The notes under the pieces were generated by a model that saw only the letters and a program-made list of their open reading frames with translations, ran no database searches and was not told the origin of the DNA. From Flavobacterium sp. LHD-80 (GTDB lineage Bacteria; Bacteroidota; Bacteroidia; Flavobacteriales; Flavobacteriaceae): DNA of 64,000 nucleotides. Shown piece after piece: positions 46,111-53,962 of the stretch. Position 1 is the first letter of the stretch. Each line of letters begins with the position of its first letter. The stretch lies in the NCBI RefSeq assembly GCF_030929605.1, contig NZ_JAVFVS010000010.1, forward strand, positions 1 through 64,000. The letters run 5' to 3'. The position numbers and the translations under genes were made by a program.

Positions 46111-46917
46111 ATGGAATCGCAAATGATTGATATAAAAACATTTGATCAAGCAGAAGATTTACAAAACCCGAGACGTGTATTAAAATATGTGCTCCTATTC
46201 TGTACATCGGGTGAAATGACGCTTTCTGTTGATGAAAATGAATATACGATTACCAAAAATTCAGTCATTACCATCACTTCTGGTCAAATTCATTATATCA
46301 AAAACAGCAACAATGCAACCGGATTTGTTCTTGAATTTACTTATGATTTTTTCTGCAAAAATGATAACGACATCGAACTGATTTTTCACAATAGTTTGTT
46401 CTGTCATTTTGCAATGAATGAAGTAATTCAAGTTGATGACGAAAAACTGGTTGTTGATTCGCTACAACTTATTCAGCAAGAAATTATTGAAAAGCCTTAT
46501 CAATACCTCATCTCTATTCATTCTAGAATCCAATTGATTTTAATTGAAATCAATCGTTCAAAAATAAAACTCGGAGAAGAAATCTATAAACCTGATGCTT
46601 TGTTTCTTCATTTTCTGGAAGCGATTCGAGGCAATTTCGATAAAAATCTTTCGGTTACAGAAATTGCCAATTTAATTGGAACTACGGAAGCCAAACTGAA
46701 TGAACTCTCCAAACTGCATTGCAATAAAACTGCTCAAAACATCATCTACGGATTGATTATTTCTGAGGCAAAACGTTTGTTTACTTACGAGAAATTATCG
46801 GTTAAGGAAACGGCTTATGCTTTGGGTTTTAATGATCCTTTTTATTTTTCGAACTTCTTCAAAAAGCATACTAACATTTCTCCAAAATCTTATAAAGAGA
46901 AACTTGTTCAATTATAA
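46111..46917 (+). CDS. AraC-family regulator with cupin-like sensor domain
   Basis: 268 residues. N-terminal cupin-like barrel (EYTITKNSVITITSGQIHY), C-terminal two helix-turn-helices (VTEIANLIGTTEAKLNELSK and SVKETAYALGFNDPFYFSN) ending FFKKHTNISPKSYK. Probably controls the DoxX and cupin genes that follow; no binding site is identified. The three genes are bracketed by two 85-bp direct repeats. Confidence 0.88.
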   Translation: MESQMIDIKTFDQAEDLQNPRRVLKYVLLFCTSGEMTLSVDENEYTITKNSVITITSGQIHYIKNSNNATGFVLEFTYDFFCKNDNDIELIFHNSLFCHFAMNEVIQVDDEKLVVDSLQLIQQEIIEKPYQYLISIHSRIQLILIEINRSKIKLGEEIYKPDALFLHFLEAIRGNFDKNLSVTEIANLIGTTEAKLNELSKLHCNKTAQNIIYGLIISEAKRLFTYEKLSVKETAYALGFNDPFYFSNFFKKHTNISPKSYKEKLVQL

Positions 46918-46944
46918 GTGTTTTTTCTTTCGTTGCGAAAATTG

Positions 46945-47020
46945 CTCGCAAAGTCGCAGAGTCGCAAAGTTTTTTTTAAAACTTTATTATTAAAACTTTG
47001 CGACTCTGCGTCTTTGCGAG
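46945..47020. repeat. 29-bp inverted repeat, CTCGCAAAGTCGCAGAGT...
   Basis: Arms 46945-46973 and 46992-47020 pair at 28 of 29 positions around a short AT loop. It follows the AraC stop and can serve as its terminator. Confidence 0.8.
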
Positions 47021-47174
47021 ATTAAAAAATAAAGTACGACAAAAATTAACTTTGTTTTTATTACAACCAAATTATACACAAAACACTAATTACATGCTTT
47101 TTCCAAGATTCTCTATTCTTTAAAAAGCACCACTGCCTGATCTTTGTATCTGATTAATTACTAATAAGATAGTT

Positions 47175-47597
47175 ATGAAAAGATATCAGGATTATGCCAT
47201 TTTGCTTTTACGAATTGCAATGGCACTTGGATTTTTATCCGCCGTTTTGAGTCGGTTGGGATTGTTGGGAAGACAATCTTCTGGATGGGAAAATTTTCTG
47301 GCTTACACTGAACAAGTCAATTCTTTTTTACCTAAAAGTTTAATTCCGACAATTGCAATTGTCAGCACTTTTCTGGAATCACTATTTGCTGTTTTATTAT
47401 TGATTGGCTATCAAACCAGAAAAACGGCTATAGGCGCTTCAATGCTAACTTTTTTGTTTGCGCTGGCAATGACGTATTCCTTCGGAATTAAAGATCCTCT
47501 TGATTATTCTGTATTTGTATTTTCTATGGGCGCTTTTCTTTTATCAACCACCGACAAATACCAATGGAGTTTGGACGAATACCTTTTAAAAAATTAA
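47175..47597 (+). CDS. DoxX-family membrane protein
   Basis: 140 residues with four hydrophobic helices. LLRIAMALGFLSAVLSRLG and the FLESLFAVLLLIGYQTRKTA block are typical of DoxX-type quinone-related or redox membrane proteins. Function uncertain. 20 bp upstream of a cupin gene, probably one transcript. Confidence 0.85.
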   Translation: MKRYQDYAILLLRIAMALGFLSAVLSRLGLLGRQSSGWENFLAYTEQVNSFLPKSLIPTIAIVSTFLESLFAVLLLIGYQTRKTAIGASMLTFLFALAMTYSFGIKDPLDYSVFVFSMGAFLLSTTDKYQWSLDEYLLKN

Positions 47598-47616
47598 TTA
47601 ATAAAATTGAATTCAT

Positions 47617-47961
47617 ATGGAAACTAAAATCACAAAAAGCAATGAATTAGAGTGGAAACCGCTTCAAGAAGAAGGCATAAAAACAGACGGAATTTATGCT
47701 AAAGTCTTACGCTTCGATAAAACCACCAACCGACCTCCTACTTTTCTTTTAAAATTTGAACCCGGCGCTTCGTATCCTAATCACGTGCATCCCGCCGGCG
47801 AAGAAATCTACGTTCTCGAAGGCGAAGTTCGCTCCGGTAAAGACGAACTAAAAGCAGGCGATTATTTGTATATGCCTCCAGGAAGTACACATTCTGTATT
47901 TTCTAGAACTGGTTGTACACTCTTGTTTATGGTTCCGGAAGAAGTTCAGATTTTGAAATGA
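47617..47961 (+). CDS. Single-domain cupin (ChrR-like)
   Basis: 114 residues. Cupin motif 1 reads YPNHVHPAGEEIYVLEGEV with two His and one Glu as metal ligands; motif 2 has His in PPGSTHSVF. Could be a small dioxygenase, isomerase or sensor. Co-transcribed with DoxX and downstream of an AraC gene. Confidence 0.85.
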   Translation: METKITKSNELEWKPLQEEGIKTDGIYAKVLRFDKTTNRPPTFLLKFEPGASYPNHVHPAGEEIYVLEGEVRSGKDELKAGDYLYMPPGSTHSVFSRTGCTLLFMVPEEVQILK

Positions 47962-47992
47962 TAATTTTATGTGTCGTTTTTGAAAACCGCTA

Positions 47993-48078
47993 CGCAAAGT
48001 CTCCCGACTTTGCGTTTTTTTTTTATAAATCATCTTAAAATTTCAAAACGAAATAAAAGCCTCCTGCCTTTTACCTAA
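47993..48078 (+). repeat. Direct-repeat unit with CGCAAAGT hairpin, copy 2
   Basis: CGCAAAGT (47993-48000), CTCCCG, ACTTTGCG (48007-48014) and a T run, then AACGAAATAAAAGCCTCCTG...ACCTAAATCCT. Matches the unit at 45855-45940 in order and direction. Confidence 0.75.
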
Positions 48079-48093
48079 ATCCTCTTTAACCTT

Positions 48094-49071
48094 TTAATTT
48101 TTCGCCGGAGTTATAATAATATTGCGATATTCCACAGGACCGTGATCTCCCTGAAGGAATATTGGTCCGGGCTCGGCTTCGTTGCTGTCTATAGCACCGC
48201 CAGTAATTCCAGGAATATTCTGATTGTTGATTACTGTTTTACCATTGGCAACAACCGTTACCATTCTACCAATTAGGGTAATATCGTACGTATTCCATTC
48301 GCCGGCTTCTTTGGCAACCATTTCATTGGGAATCAGCAGTCCGTAAATTGCTCCCATTTGATCCAGAGCAGGTTCCATTCCCTTACCGTCTGTTACCTGT
48401 ACTTCATAACGACCACGAAGATACACGCCGCTATTACTGTGTTTTGGAATACGAAACTCTATATGAAGTTTAAAATCATTAAATTTTTCGTTGGTCACCA
48501 AATTAACACCCGATTTTGGACTGCGTAAAACACCATTTTCAACAACCCACTGACTAGTGCCTTCTGTATGCCAATCTTTTATTGAATTGCCATTGAGAAG
48601 ATGAATCGGTTTGCCCCAAACAGGTGCAACAGCACGACGAAGTGTTGGAACACGAACACCAGTCCAGGTTTGAGTTTTTCCATCAACAGTTTGTAAGGTT
48701 CCGGATATTTTTTCACCTTCAATTTCGCCTTCTACACGAAGATCGTTGCTCCCTTTCTCCCATTGCTTTGGTATTGAAAAGCTAAATTTTCGATCCTGAA
48801 CATGAATTTCAGATATTGGACGTGCACTGCCCACTACGCACATAAATTGTCCAACAAGCGTTTTTGGACCCGATCGCCTGATTTCGAGCCAAGCTGGCGC
48901 AGGTTTTCCGTCGACATCAATTGTAATGTCCCAATGGCCTTTTAAAGTATCTTTTTCAACTGCATAAAGATTGTTGCTGATTTGGCTAGCAAAAAGAGTC
49001 AATAACAAGCTAAATATCAAAATCTGGTTACGGAAATTTGTAAATGCTGTGGTTTTGGTTTTCTGGTTCAT
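48094..49071 (-). CDS. DUF1080 (3-keto-glucoside hydrolase-like) secreted protein
   Basis: 325 residues with a long signal sequence (hydrophobic core ILIFSLLLTLFASQIS). Residues about 35-145 are an accessory beta domain; from about 150 the DUF1080 lectin-like domain follows with HSNSGVYLRGRYEVQV and GEWNTYDITLIG. Recent work links this family to 3-keto-disaccharide hydrolysis. Here no 3-dehydrogenase gene is adjacent, so the substrate is open. Confidence 0.85.
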   Translation of the reverse strand: MNQKTKTTAFTNFRNQILIFSLLLTLFASQISNNLYAVEKDTLKGHWDITIDVDGKPAPAWLEIRRSGPKTLVGQFMCVVGSARPISEIHVQDRKFSFSIPKQWEKGSNDLRVEGEIEGEKISGTLQTVDGKTQTWTGVRVPTLRRAVAPVWGKPIHLLNGNSIKDWHTEGTSQWVVENGVLRSPKSGVNLVTNEKFNDFKLHIEFRIPKHSNSGVYLRGRYEVQVTDGKGMEPALDQMGAIYGLLIPNEMVAKEAGEWNTYDITLIGRMVTVVANGKTVINNQNIPGITGGAIDSNEAEPGPIFLQGDHGPVEYRNIIITPAKN

Positions 49072-49183
49072 GTAGTTTTTTTGATATTAAAGATAATTAA
49101 TTTTCAAAAGAAATCTATTTTGGAGTCAAATCTATAAGATTGAAAAAGTCTTTTTTAATTGTTTACCTAATAGCCGTGATATT

Positions 49184-49627
49184 TTACTTCAAATCCTTCT
49201 TAATCACCAAATATTTCAAATCGGTTTTTCCTGCATTGCTGATTCCGTGTTCTGCATTTGGCGGACAATAAAAACTTGTGTTTGGGCCGGCTGTAACGGT
49301 TTTTCCGTCAAGGAAGAATTCGGCTGTTCCTTCTAAAATGTAGAAGAATTCTTCTTCGGGATGGTGATGTGGTGCGTGAGTTGATTTCCCTGGTTCGACG
49401 ATACTCATTTTGAGTGTGTTTTCCTGAGTGAAGTTTTTATCGGCAAACCAATATTGATAACCTACTTTTGTTTTTGTCGCTTTGGTTATGTCGAAATGGT
49501 TGACACAATTTTCAATTGTGTATTTGTTTTCTGCTGAAGCTGTTTCTTTTTTTACTTCTTGAGAAAAGGCTGTTTGTTGGAAGAATAAAACAGCTAGCGT
49601 GGTTTTTATGATAGTTGTTGGTTTCAT
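49184..49627 (-). CDS. Exported cupin protein
   Basis: 147 residues from the ATG at 49627, where a signal peptide begins (MKPTTIIKTTLAVLFFQQTAFSQ). A longer frame to 49792 runs through an inverted repeat and is rejected. Cupin motif HAPHHHPEEEFFYILEGTAEF with histidine ligands, and NAEHGISN for motif 2. Periplasmic single-cupin protein, possibly binding a metal and a small organic compound; function unknown. Confidence 0.85.
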   Translation of the reverse strand: MKPTTIIKTTLAVLFFQQTAFSQEVKKETASAENKYTIENCVNHFDITKATKTKVGYQYWFADKNFTQENTLKMSIVEPGKSTHAPHHHPEEEFFYILEGTAEFFLDGKTVTAGPNTSFYCPPNAEHGISNAGKTDLKYLVIKKDLK

Positions 49628-49666
49628 TTTTTTTTGATGTAATGTTACGAAAAAATCCCTTTCGTT

Positions 49667-49782
49667 TAAACTGGACTGAAGTCCAGCCCTACAATATAAA
49701 TCATTCCTTCGGAATTTTATTCCGTCAAAAAAAGAGCCAAAGGCTCGAGCTATTTTGTAGAGCTGGACTTCAGTCCAGTTTA
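49667..49782. repeat. Inverted repeat TAAACTGGACTGAAGTCCAGC
   Basis: Arms of 21 bp (49667-49687 and 49762-49782) are perfect inverted copies; each arm contains the smaller palindrome CTGGACTTCAGTCCAG. Lies between the exported cupin and the gluconokinase genes. Confidence 0.85.
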
Positions 49783-49841
49783 ATAACAGCAATAATTAAT
49801 TTCTACGTTTTAATGCTTGTAATGCAAATTCATATTGGCTC

Positions 49842-51260
49842 TTAAAAATCCTTCAGTAAAGGATATACTTTTTTAAACTTGTTGAACGTAGCTTCATATG
49901 CACTTTTATTTTCCGGATTAGGAAAATAGGTTTTTCCGGTTTTGTTATCATCTGTGATCTCCTCGCCTAGTGATCTTAAACCTATAAGAACAGCTCCCCA
50001 CGAAGATCCTTCGATAGTTTGCGAGGTTTCAACCTGCATCTGGAAAATATCAGCAACCATTTGGAGCCACAGTTCGCTTTTGCCAAATCCGCCGCTGGCC
50101 ATCACTTTTGTTTCTTTTCTATGTTCGGGATTCGGAATTAAAATTTCTGTGATTTGGAACAATCCGAATAAAATTCCTTCTAAAGTGGCTCGTACCAAAT
50201 GCGCTTGTGTATGCGTAATCTGCATTCCTAAAAGGGTTCCTTGAGCCGAGGCATCCCAAATTGGCGCTCGTTCTCCCAATAAATAAGGTACAAAAAGAAG
50301 TCCATCAGAACCTGCAGGAATTTCTGCAGCTTCTTCAATAAGAACTTCTAAAGATTGTGTTGTTTTTAGCAAAGTTTCTTTCAGCCATTGTAAAATTATC
50401 GCACCGTTATTGACAGCACCTAAAGTAAGATATTGATTGTCCATCAAATGATAACACTGCGTACGCATTTGATCGTCAAGATACGGTTTGTCAATGGGCA
50501 GTCGAACAGCTCCGCTTGTGCCAATCGTTAAAGCAATACAGTTTTTGTTCATGGCGCCTGTTCCAAGATTAGCTAATGCACCGTCGCCACCGCCCATTAT
50601 ATAAAGAAAATCATCTGAAATTCCTTTGCATTGGTGTGTGACTTCGCAAACTTTAGATAGTTGGTCTGGCTTTATGTTCAAGAAATCCAGAACTTCTTCG
50701 TCCCAATCTAAAGTATGAATATTTAACAATCCGGTTCCAGATGCCATGGAGGTATCTGTATAATATTCATTGGTCAAATGATGCCAGACATATTCTTTAA
50801 TACTGATGAATTTATAAGTTTTGGAAAATAGTTCAGAGTCAAATTCTTTAAACCATGCAATTTTTGTCAAGGGAGAAAAAGGATGAATTGGTATTCCGGT
50901 TTTCTGATAAAAGTCTTTTCCTTGATCTGAGTTTTTAATTTTTTCAGCAATTCCTGCGGCTCTGTTATCTGCCCATAAAATAGCATCTGTTAGTGGTTTT
51001 CCATTTTCATCAATTGCAATAATACTTTGCATTGCCGAACTAAAACTGATAAACTGAGGCTCAATTCCTTTTGTAATCTCGTTAATACATTCCTTTACGG
51101 TTTGCAAAATTTCGTGCGGTTTTTGAACACTCCATTCCGGCTTGGGATGGTACATTTCGTAAGACTTAGCAATTTGTCGAAGCACATTTCCCTGTTTATC
51201 AAAACAAACGGCTTTTGTGGCTGTTGTTCCTATGTCAATGCCAATATACAATGCTTCCAT
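49842..51260 (-). CDS. FGGY carbohydrate kinase, probable gluconokinase
   Basis: 472 residues from the ATG at 51260 (in-frame ATG at 51278 also possible). FGGY signatures: GIDIGTTATKA phosphate loop at the start, SSAMQS, AILWADNRA, TIGTSGAVRLP and the C-terminal MASGGFGKSELW. The SSAMxSIIA...WADNRA pattern is typical of gluconate kinases, and the divergent gluconolactonase supports gluconate. Xylulokinase is the main alternative. Confidence 0.8.
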   Translation of the reverse strand: MEALYIGIDIGTTATKAVCFDKQGNVLRQIAKSYEMYHPKPEWSVQKPHEILQTVKECINEITKGIEPQFISFSSAMQSIIAIDENGKPLTDAILWADNRAAGIAEKIKNSDQGKDFYQKTGIPIHPFSPLTKIAWFKEFDSELFSKTYKFISIKEYVWHHLTNEYYTDTSMASGTGLLNIHTLDWDEEVLDFLNIKPDQLSKVCEVTHQCKGISDDFLYIMGGGDGALANLGTGAMNKNCIALTIGTSGAVRLPIDKPYLDDQMRTQCYHLMDNQYLTLGAVNNGAIILQWLKETLLKTTQSLEVLIEEAAEIPAGSDGLLFVPYLLGERAPIWDASAQGTLLGMQITHTQAHLVRATLEGILFGLFQITEILIPNPEHRKETKVMASGGFGKSELWLQMVADIFQMQVETSQTIEGSSWGAVLIGLRSLGEEITDDNKTGKTYFPNPENKSAYEATFNKFKKVYPLLKDF

Positions 51261-51466
51261 ATTATTTATTTGATTCATAAATTTAAAGTATAACAGAACT
51301 GATTCCCTGTGTCTCGCCACATACTTAAATTATTGATTAAGTGTTTTTTGAATTTGTCTCGTAAAAATATTACTTTCTACACGTAAAAAGGCCCCATATT
51401 AAATTTAAAATATTAAATAACTTTATTTTAAATTGCTAGGATAATTATGAAAAAGATAGCTTCTCG

Positions 51467-51559
51467 CCTAGCCCCGATAGAAGCGGTATCTCCCGATTTA
51501 GAAAAACAAGGCTTTTTAGCCGTAGTTTTTGTTAATCGGGAATATAGCGGATAGCGGGA
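51467..51559 (+). repeat. CCTAGCCCCGAT...AGCGGGA element, copy B
   Basis: CCTAGCCCCGAT (51467-51478), then a hairpin unlike that of copies A and C: TCCCGATT/AATCGGGA with inner AAAAAC/GTTTTT and GGCT/AGCC; then AGCGGGA (51553-51559). The remaining 51261-51676 gap shows no gene. Confidence 0.75.
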
Positions 51560-51676
51560 CTGAACGTTCTTTTGAAAATAGAATTTCTGCTCCTCAAAAG
51601 AATCTTAACCCAACTTTGCAGAATATCAGAAATAAAAACTACTTTTAAAACCACTTCAAAAGCAACTTTTTTTATA

Positions 51677-52600
51677 ATGAATCAACGCCAACTTAAAACA
51701 AAATCACTCCTTTTATTTGTTGTTACTTTAACTTTTGTAAATTTTATAGCTGCTCAGGCAACAAAAGAAAAAAGTCTTTCCATAATGGCAAAAGGCGCAG
51801 TTCTCACAAAACTATCCGATCAATTCAGTTTTACGGAAGGCCCCGCGGCGGATAAGAAAGGAAATATTTATTTTACGGATCAGCCCAATAATAGAATCAT
51901 GAAATGGTCAGTTAATGGCGAACTTTCTGTTTTTATGGAAAATGCAGGAAGAGCTAACGGTTTGTATTTTGATCACGCAGGCAATCTTTTGGCTTGCGCC
52001 GATGAAAAAAATGAGCTTTGGAAAATAGACCAAAACAAAAATTATACTGTAGTATTAAACAACTTTGAAGGAAAAAGGCTGAATGGTCCCAATGATCTTT
52101 GGGTTGACCCAAAAGGCGGAATCTATTTTACAGATCCTTTTTACCAAAGAGATTACTGGAAACATACCTCTAAAGAAATTGAGAAAGAATGTGTTTATTA
52201 TTTATCTCCGGATAAATCTAAAATTACCAACGTTGGGAATGATCTTGTAAAACCTAATGGCATTATTGGTACTTCGGATGGAAAAACCTTATACGTAGCA
52301 GATATAGGAGCAAATAAAACGTACTCTTTTACAATCGAAAGTAATGGTTCTTTAGGCAAAAAAACGCTGTTTACTGAATCAGGTTCAGATGGAATGACAA
52401 TAGACGCGTCCGGAAATATTTATTTGTGCGGAAAAGGAGTTACTATATTCAATCCGCAAGGAGAAAAAATAGCTCATATTGACGTTCCTGAACCTTGGAC
52501 AGCTAACGTTTGTTTTGGAGGAAAAAAATTAAAAACATTATTTATTACTGCTGGTAAAAGTGTTTATACGATAGAAATGAATGTTCGAGGAATGAAATAA
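51677..52600 (+). CDS. SMP-30/gluconolactonase family protein, exported
   Basis: 307 residues from the ATG at 51677, chosen for its signal peptide (MNQRQLKTKSLLLFVVTL...). Six-bladed propeller with metal ligands Glu in FTEGPA, Asn in LNGPND and Asp in GSDGM. It should open a sugar lactone such as gluconolactone in the periplasm, feeding the divergent gluconokinase. The actual lactone is not certain. Confidence 0.85.
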   Translation: MNQRQLKTKSLLLFVVTLTFVNFIAAQATKEKSLSIMAKGAVLTKLSDQFSFTEGPAADKKGNIYFTDQPNNRIMKWSVNGELSVFMENAGRANGLYFDHAGNLLACADEKNELWKIDQNKNYTVVLNNFEGKRLNGPNDLWVDPKGGIYFTDPFYQRDYWKHTSKEIEKECVYYLSPDKSKITNVGNDLVKPNGIIGTSDGKTLYVADIGANKTYSFTIESNGSLGKKTLFTESGSDGMTIDASGNIYLCGKGVTIFNPQGEKIAHIDVPEPWTANVCFGGKKLKTLFITAGKSVYTIEMNVRGMK

Positions 52601-52638
52601 GCAATAAATCATCGATTTATTATCGATTTTTCACAATC

Positions 52639-52742
52639 TTGTCATTTCGAGGAACGAGAAATCTTCGCAAGAAACTCCGTAATCTAAATCGATAATCTTT
52701 GTCGAGCTACTTGTGAAGATTTCTCGTTCCTCGAAATGACAA
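52639..52742. repeat. 28-bp inverted repeat TTGTCATTTCGAGGAACGAG...
   Basis: Perfect arms (52639-52666 and 52715-52742) with a 48-bp spacer containing TAATCTAAATCGATAATC. Its left arm is related to 60188-60212. Part of the 458-bp gap 52601-53058, which otherwise has copy C and the first TetR-type site. Confidence 0.85.
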
Positions 52743-52792
52743 ACTTTGTGATAAACTTTGACAAAGTTCTAATGAAAAAAATTATGTTCTCT

Positions 52793-52870
52793 CCTAGCCC
52801 CGATCGAAATGGCATCTTTTTGTGGTCTCGTTAAAAAACGAGACCACAAAAAATATAATGTAGAGCGGGA
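52793..52870 (+). repeat. CCTAGCCCCGAT...AGCGGGA element, copy C
   Basis: CCTAGCCCCGAT (52793-52804), a perfect 16-bp hairpin TTTTTGTGGTCTCGTT/AACGAGACCACAAAAA (52817-52832 and 52837-52852, loop AAAA), and AGCGGGA (52864-52870). Confidence 0.8.
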
Positions 52871-53024
52871 CAAAACGTTCTTAAAAACGAAAAATGTCCT
52901 GCTTCTAAAAAACATTAAAAGCGAAAACCTCAATAAATTCAAGGCTTCCTAATCCATCTATGGAACAATAAGAAAATATTATGATAAAAATATTTCATAA
53001 TTAGAAAAACCGCCATACATTTGC

Positions 53025-53048
53025 CTAACAGTGTTAAACAATTTAATA
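53025..53048. promoter_or_regulatory. Probable TetR operator, site 1
   Basis: CTAACAGTGTTAAACAATTTAATA, 11 bp before the TetR start. Core TAACAGTGTTA is palindromic; AATTTAAT follows in all five sites. Confidence 0.75.
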
Positions 53049-53058
53049 CTTAATCAAA

Positions 53059-53652
53059 ATGGCTAGTAAAGATCGAATTTTAAGACAAAAAGAAGAGACA
53101 AGAAGTAACATTCTTGGGGCTGCTTATGACATCGTGAAAGAAGACGGCTGGAATGGTTTGAGTATGCGCAAAATTGCTGACAGAATTGAATATACTGCTC
53201 CAATTATTTACGAATACTTTTCTAATAAAGATGCTATATTGACCGAATTGACTGGTCAAGGGTTTATTAAACTGGCAAAAGAATTAGAAAAAGCGAAAGC
53301 AAAATTTGAAAAACCTGAAGAACAATTAGAAGCCATGTGGATGGCCTATTGGGATTTTGCCTTTACAGATACCGAAATGTATCAGGTAATGTTTGGGGTT
53401 CAGATGAATTGCTGTTCGCAACAATGTTCGCTTTCAGATTCACCTTATATGATGTTTACAGCAGTTATTGCTGAAGTCATGAAAGACAGTAATCCGGATC
53501 AGGAAATTATTAAACAAAAGTATTTTACTTTCTTTTCTATTATTCATGGTTTGATTGCGATCAACATTATTAACAGAAACGGAGCATTAGAAAGTATAAA
53601 CAATCAAATTTTGAAAGACGCCATTGGCGGTATCATTAAATCGATACAATAA
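53059..53652 (+). CDS. TetR-family regulator of the efflux operon
   Basis: 197 residues. N-terminal TetR helix-turn-helix (GLSMRKIADRIEYTAPIIYEYFSNK); C-terminal ligand domain includes NCCSQQC with three cysteines that could sense redox or metal state. Encoded just before the adaptor-pump-channel genes on the same strand, with five repeated sites around it, so it most likely represses itself and that operon until a ligand binds. Confidence 0.92.
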   Translation: MASKDRILRQKEETRSNILGAAYDIVKEDGWNGLSMRKIADRIEYTAPIIYEYFSNKDAILTELTGQGFIKLAKELEKAKAKFEKPEEQLEAMWMAYWDFAFTDTEMYQVMFGVQMNCCSQQCSLSDSPYMMFTAVIAEVMKDSNPDQEIIKQKYFTFFSIIHGLIAINIINRNGALESINNQILKDAIGGIIKSIQ

Positions 53653-53669
53653 AAAAATTTTCATTTTTA

Positions 53670-53694
53670 CTTAACAGTGGTAAATAATTTAATT
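53670..53694. promoter_or_regulatory. Probable TetR operator, site 2
   Basis: CTTAACAGTGGTAAATAATT (53670-53689) then TAATT. Follows the TetR stop by 17 bp. Confidence 0.7.
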
Positions 53695-53728
53695 GGATAA
53701 TATAAAATCCTTTTTTTTATAACGATAA

Positions 53729-53753
53729 CTTAACACTGTTAGAAAATTTAATC
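53729..53753. promoter_or_regulatory. Probable TetR operator, site 3
   Basis: CTTAACACTGTTAGAAAATT (53729-53748) then TAATC. 59 bp after site 2. Confidence 0.7.
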
Positions 53754-53783
53754 TAAGTAATTTCGAGTTTTTTTACTCTTTTA

Positions 53784-53808
53784 CTTAACAGTGATAAATA
53801 ATTTAATA
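53784..53808. promoter_or_regulatory. Probable TetR operator, site 4
   Basis: CTTAACAGTGATAAATAATT (53784-53803) then TAATA. 55 bp after site 3. Confidence 0.7.
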
Positions 53809-53862
53809 CCGATTTAAAAAGAATTGAAAAAAGTTTAAAACAAGGAAATTTGCGCAATCTCA

Positions 53863-53887
53863 CTTAACAACGTTAGAAAATTTAATA
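53863..53887. promoter_or_regulatory. Probable TetR operator, site 5
   Basis: CTTAACAACGTTAGAAAATT (53863-53882) then TAATA. It is the site nearest the adaptor gene; core TAACAACGTTA is palindromic. Confidence 0.7.
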
Positions 53888-53962
53888 TTATTAAATATGA
53901 ATCCCGAGAATTTCAGAATACCACAATTTTTTAAAAGAAATGTTCAACCAATTAAAACCACA

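Noticed and set aside
49628..49792. N-terminal extension of the exported cupin
   Set aside because: It translates through an inverted repeat; the signal peptide begins at the ATG at 49627.
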